Assembly: GCA_934702165.1 (NCBI GenBank)
Contig: CAKUYG010000108.1
Span: 1-7,350 of the forward strand
Direction of reading: 5' to 3'
Source: an uncultured Bacteroidales bacterium
GTDB taxonomy: Bacteria; Bacteroidota; Bacteroidia; Bacteroidales; UBA932
Length of the DNA: 7,350 bases
Part shown: piece after piece, positions 6,473 through 7,350 of the stretch
Layout: every line of letters begins with the position of its first letter
Numbering within the stretch: the stretch's first letter is position 1
Translations under genes and position numbers: made by a program
The notes under the pieces: generated by a model
The model's input: the letters and a program-made list of their open reading frames with translations, nothing else
Database searches by the model: none
What the model was told of the DNA's origin: nothing

Positions 6473-7350
6473 ATGATCTACCGAATCCAGTCCAATAAAA
6501 TAAAATCCCTCATAGGTTCAGGGAAGGCCATAACTCTTATGGGAGCACGGCAAGTTGGGAAGTCAACCATACTGCATAACCTGCTGCAATCAGACAACAA
6601 CGTCTTATGGTTAAACGGGGACGATGAGGACGTGCGTGACCTCTTTCGGAAGATCACCTCCACTCGACTCAAATCCATAATAGGCAGCAAGACTATCGTT
6701 GTGATAGACGAGGCTCAGCGGATTGAAGAAATTGGGCTCAAAATGAAGTTGATAACAGACCAGATACCTGGAGTTCAAGTAATCGCAACCGGCAGCAGCA
6801 GCTTTGAGCTGGCATCAAAGATCAACGAATCCTTGACCGGAAGGAAAAGGGAACTGAAGCTGTATCCTGTATCTTTCACCGAAATGGTCGCGCAAACATC
6901 TTTTCTAGAAGAACAACGGATGATCCAACACAGGCTGGTTTACGGCTATTATCCGGAAGTTGTCTGCAGCCCTTCAGAAGAGAAAGTAGTCTTGAAAGAA
7001 CTTACTGACAGTTACTTGTACAAAGATCTCCTCGCCATTGACCGACTCAGGAAACCCGATGTTCTTGTCCAGCTCCTGAAGGCATTGTCCCTACAAGTAG
7101 GTAATCATGTATCATATAATGAACTGGCACAGTTACTAGGAGTTGACCCCAAAACTGTGGAGAAATATATAGATGCCTTGGAGAAATCATATATCATTTT
7201 TCGGCTGGGCTCTTTCTCAAGGAACTTGAGGAATGAACTAAAACATAGCCGCAAGGTCTACTTTTGGGACCTCGGCATAAGAAACGCTGTCATAGGCAAT
7301 TTCTCCAGTATGGAAAACAGGACGGATTGCGGGATCCTATGGGAAAACTT
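6473..7350 (+). CDS. AAA_14/DUF4143-family ATPase, 3' end missing
   Basis: The frame opens at ATG 6473 and runs without a stop to the right edge, giving 292 complete codons of a family usually 370-450 residues long. The N-terminal P-loop domain has Walker A GARQVGKST (24-32), Walker B TIVVIDEAQ (74-82) and the sensor-like IATGSSSFEL (104-113). A linker and the DUF4143 region follow, with ELTDSYLYKDLL (176-187), a winged-helix-like segment VSYNELAQLLGVDPKTVEKY (213-232) and KVYFWDLGIRN (261-271), all typical of the family. These ATPases occur in many copies in Bacteroidota genomes and their cellular role is not established; the C-terminal part can resemble nuclease folds. Codon use differs from the genes to the left (TTA, CTA, ATA and AAA are frequent): 7081-7140 is 24/60 G+C against 40/60 at 3541-3600. 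This suggests acquisition by transfer. Paired palindromes precede it. Confidence 0.94.
   Translation, partial: MIYRIQSNKIKSLIGSGKAITLMGARQVGKSTILHNLLQSDNNVLWLNGDDEDVRDLFRKITSTRLKSIIGSKTIVVIDEAQRIEEIGLKMKLITDQIPGVQVIATGSSSFELASKINESLTGRKRELKLYPVSFTEMVAQTSFLEEQRMIQHRLVYGYYPEVVCSPSEEKVVLKELTDSYLYKDLLAIDRLRKPDVLVQLLKALSLQVGNHVSYNELAQLLGVDPKTVEKYIDALEKSYIIFRLGSFSRNLRNELKHSRKVYFWDLGIRNAVIGNFSSMENRTDCGILWEN

Overview
The window comes from a Bacteroidales-type (Bacteroidota) chromosome of fairly high G+C. This rests on three things: TAnnTTTG-type -7 promoter boxes 21 nt upstream of two start codons, no Shine-Dalgarno-like sequence before the genes, and the gene content (a TolC-like efflux protein, a lipoprotein glycosidase, a large secreted glycosidase and a DUF4143 ATPase). 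The genus cannot be fixed from this stretch. No tRNA, rRNA, CRISPR array or insertion sequence was recognised.

Layout. (1) 1-977, +: the 3' three quarters of a TolC/OEP outer-membrane efflux protein, cut by the left edge. (2) 983-1918, +: an MscS-type mechanosensitive channel with its own -7 box inside the end of the tolC-like gene. (3) 1913-2659, -: a TauE/SafE-family permease, convergent with the channel gene and overlapping it by 6 bp. (4) 2660-2719: a short divergent promoter region. (5) 2720-4078 and 4088-6259, +: a two-gene glycosidase operon, a GH105 lipoprotein followed by a secreted GH106-like hydrolase. (6) 6260-6472: an intergenic region with a long hairpin, then two head-to-tail 32-bp palindromic repeats built around GTGGCGA and a -7 promoter box. 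(7) 6473 to the right edge, +: an AAA_14/DUF4143 ATPase, clearly poorer in G+C than its neighbours.

How the genes fit together. Genes 1-3 are cell-envelope housekeeping: export across the outer membrane, osmotic safety valve, anion export. The glycosidase pair looks like a small pectin (rhamnogalacturonan) or related uronate/rhamnose glycan module. GH105 would remove the unsaturated uronate left by a polysaccharide lyase, and the GH106-like enzyme would remove an adjacent sugar, by family analogy rhamnose. No SusC/SusD pair, lyase or regulator is visible here, so it is either a satellite pair or the edge of a larger locus. The ATPase and its repeat-bearing leader look like a separately acquired unit. 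The tandem palindromes, placed so that the loop of the second one sits where the -33 promoter element should be, are the most interesting unexplained structure in the window.
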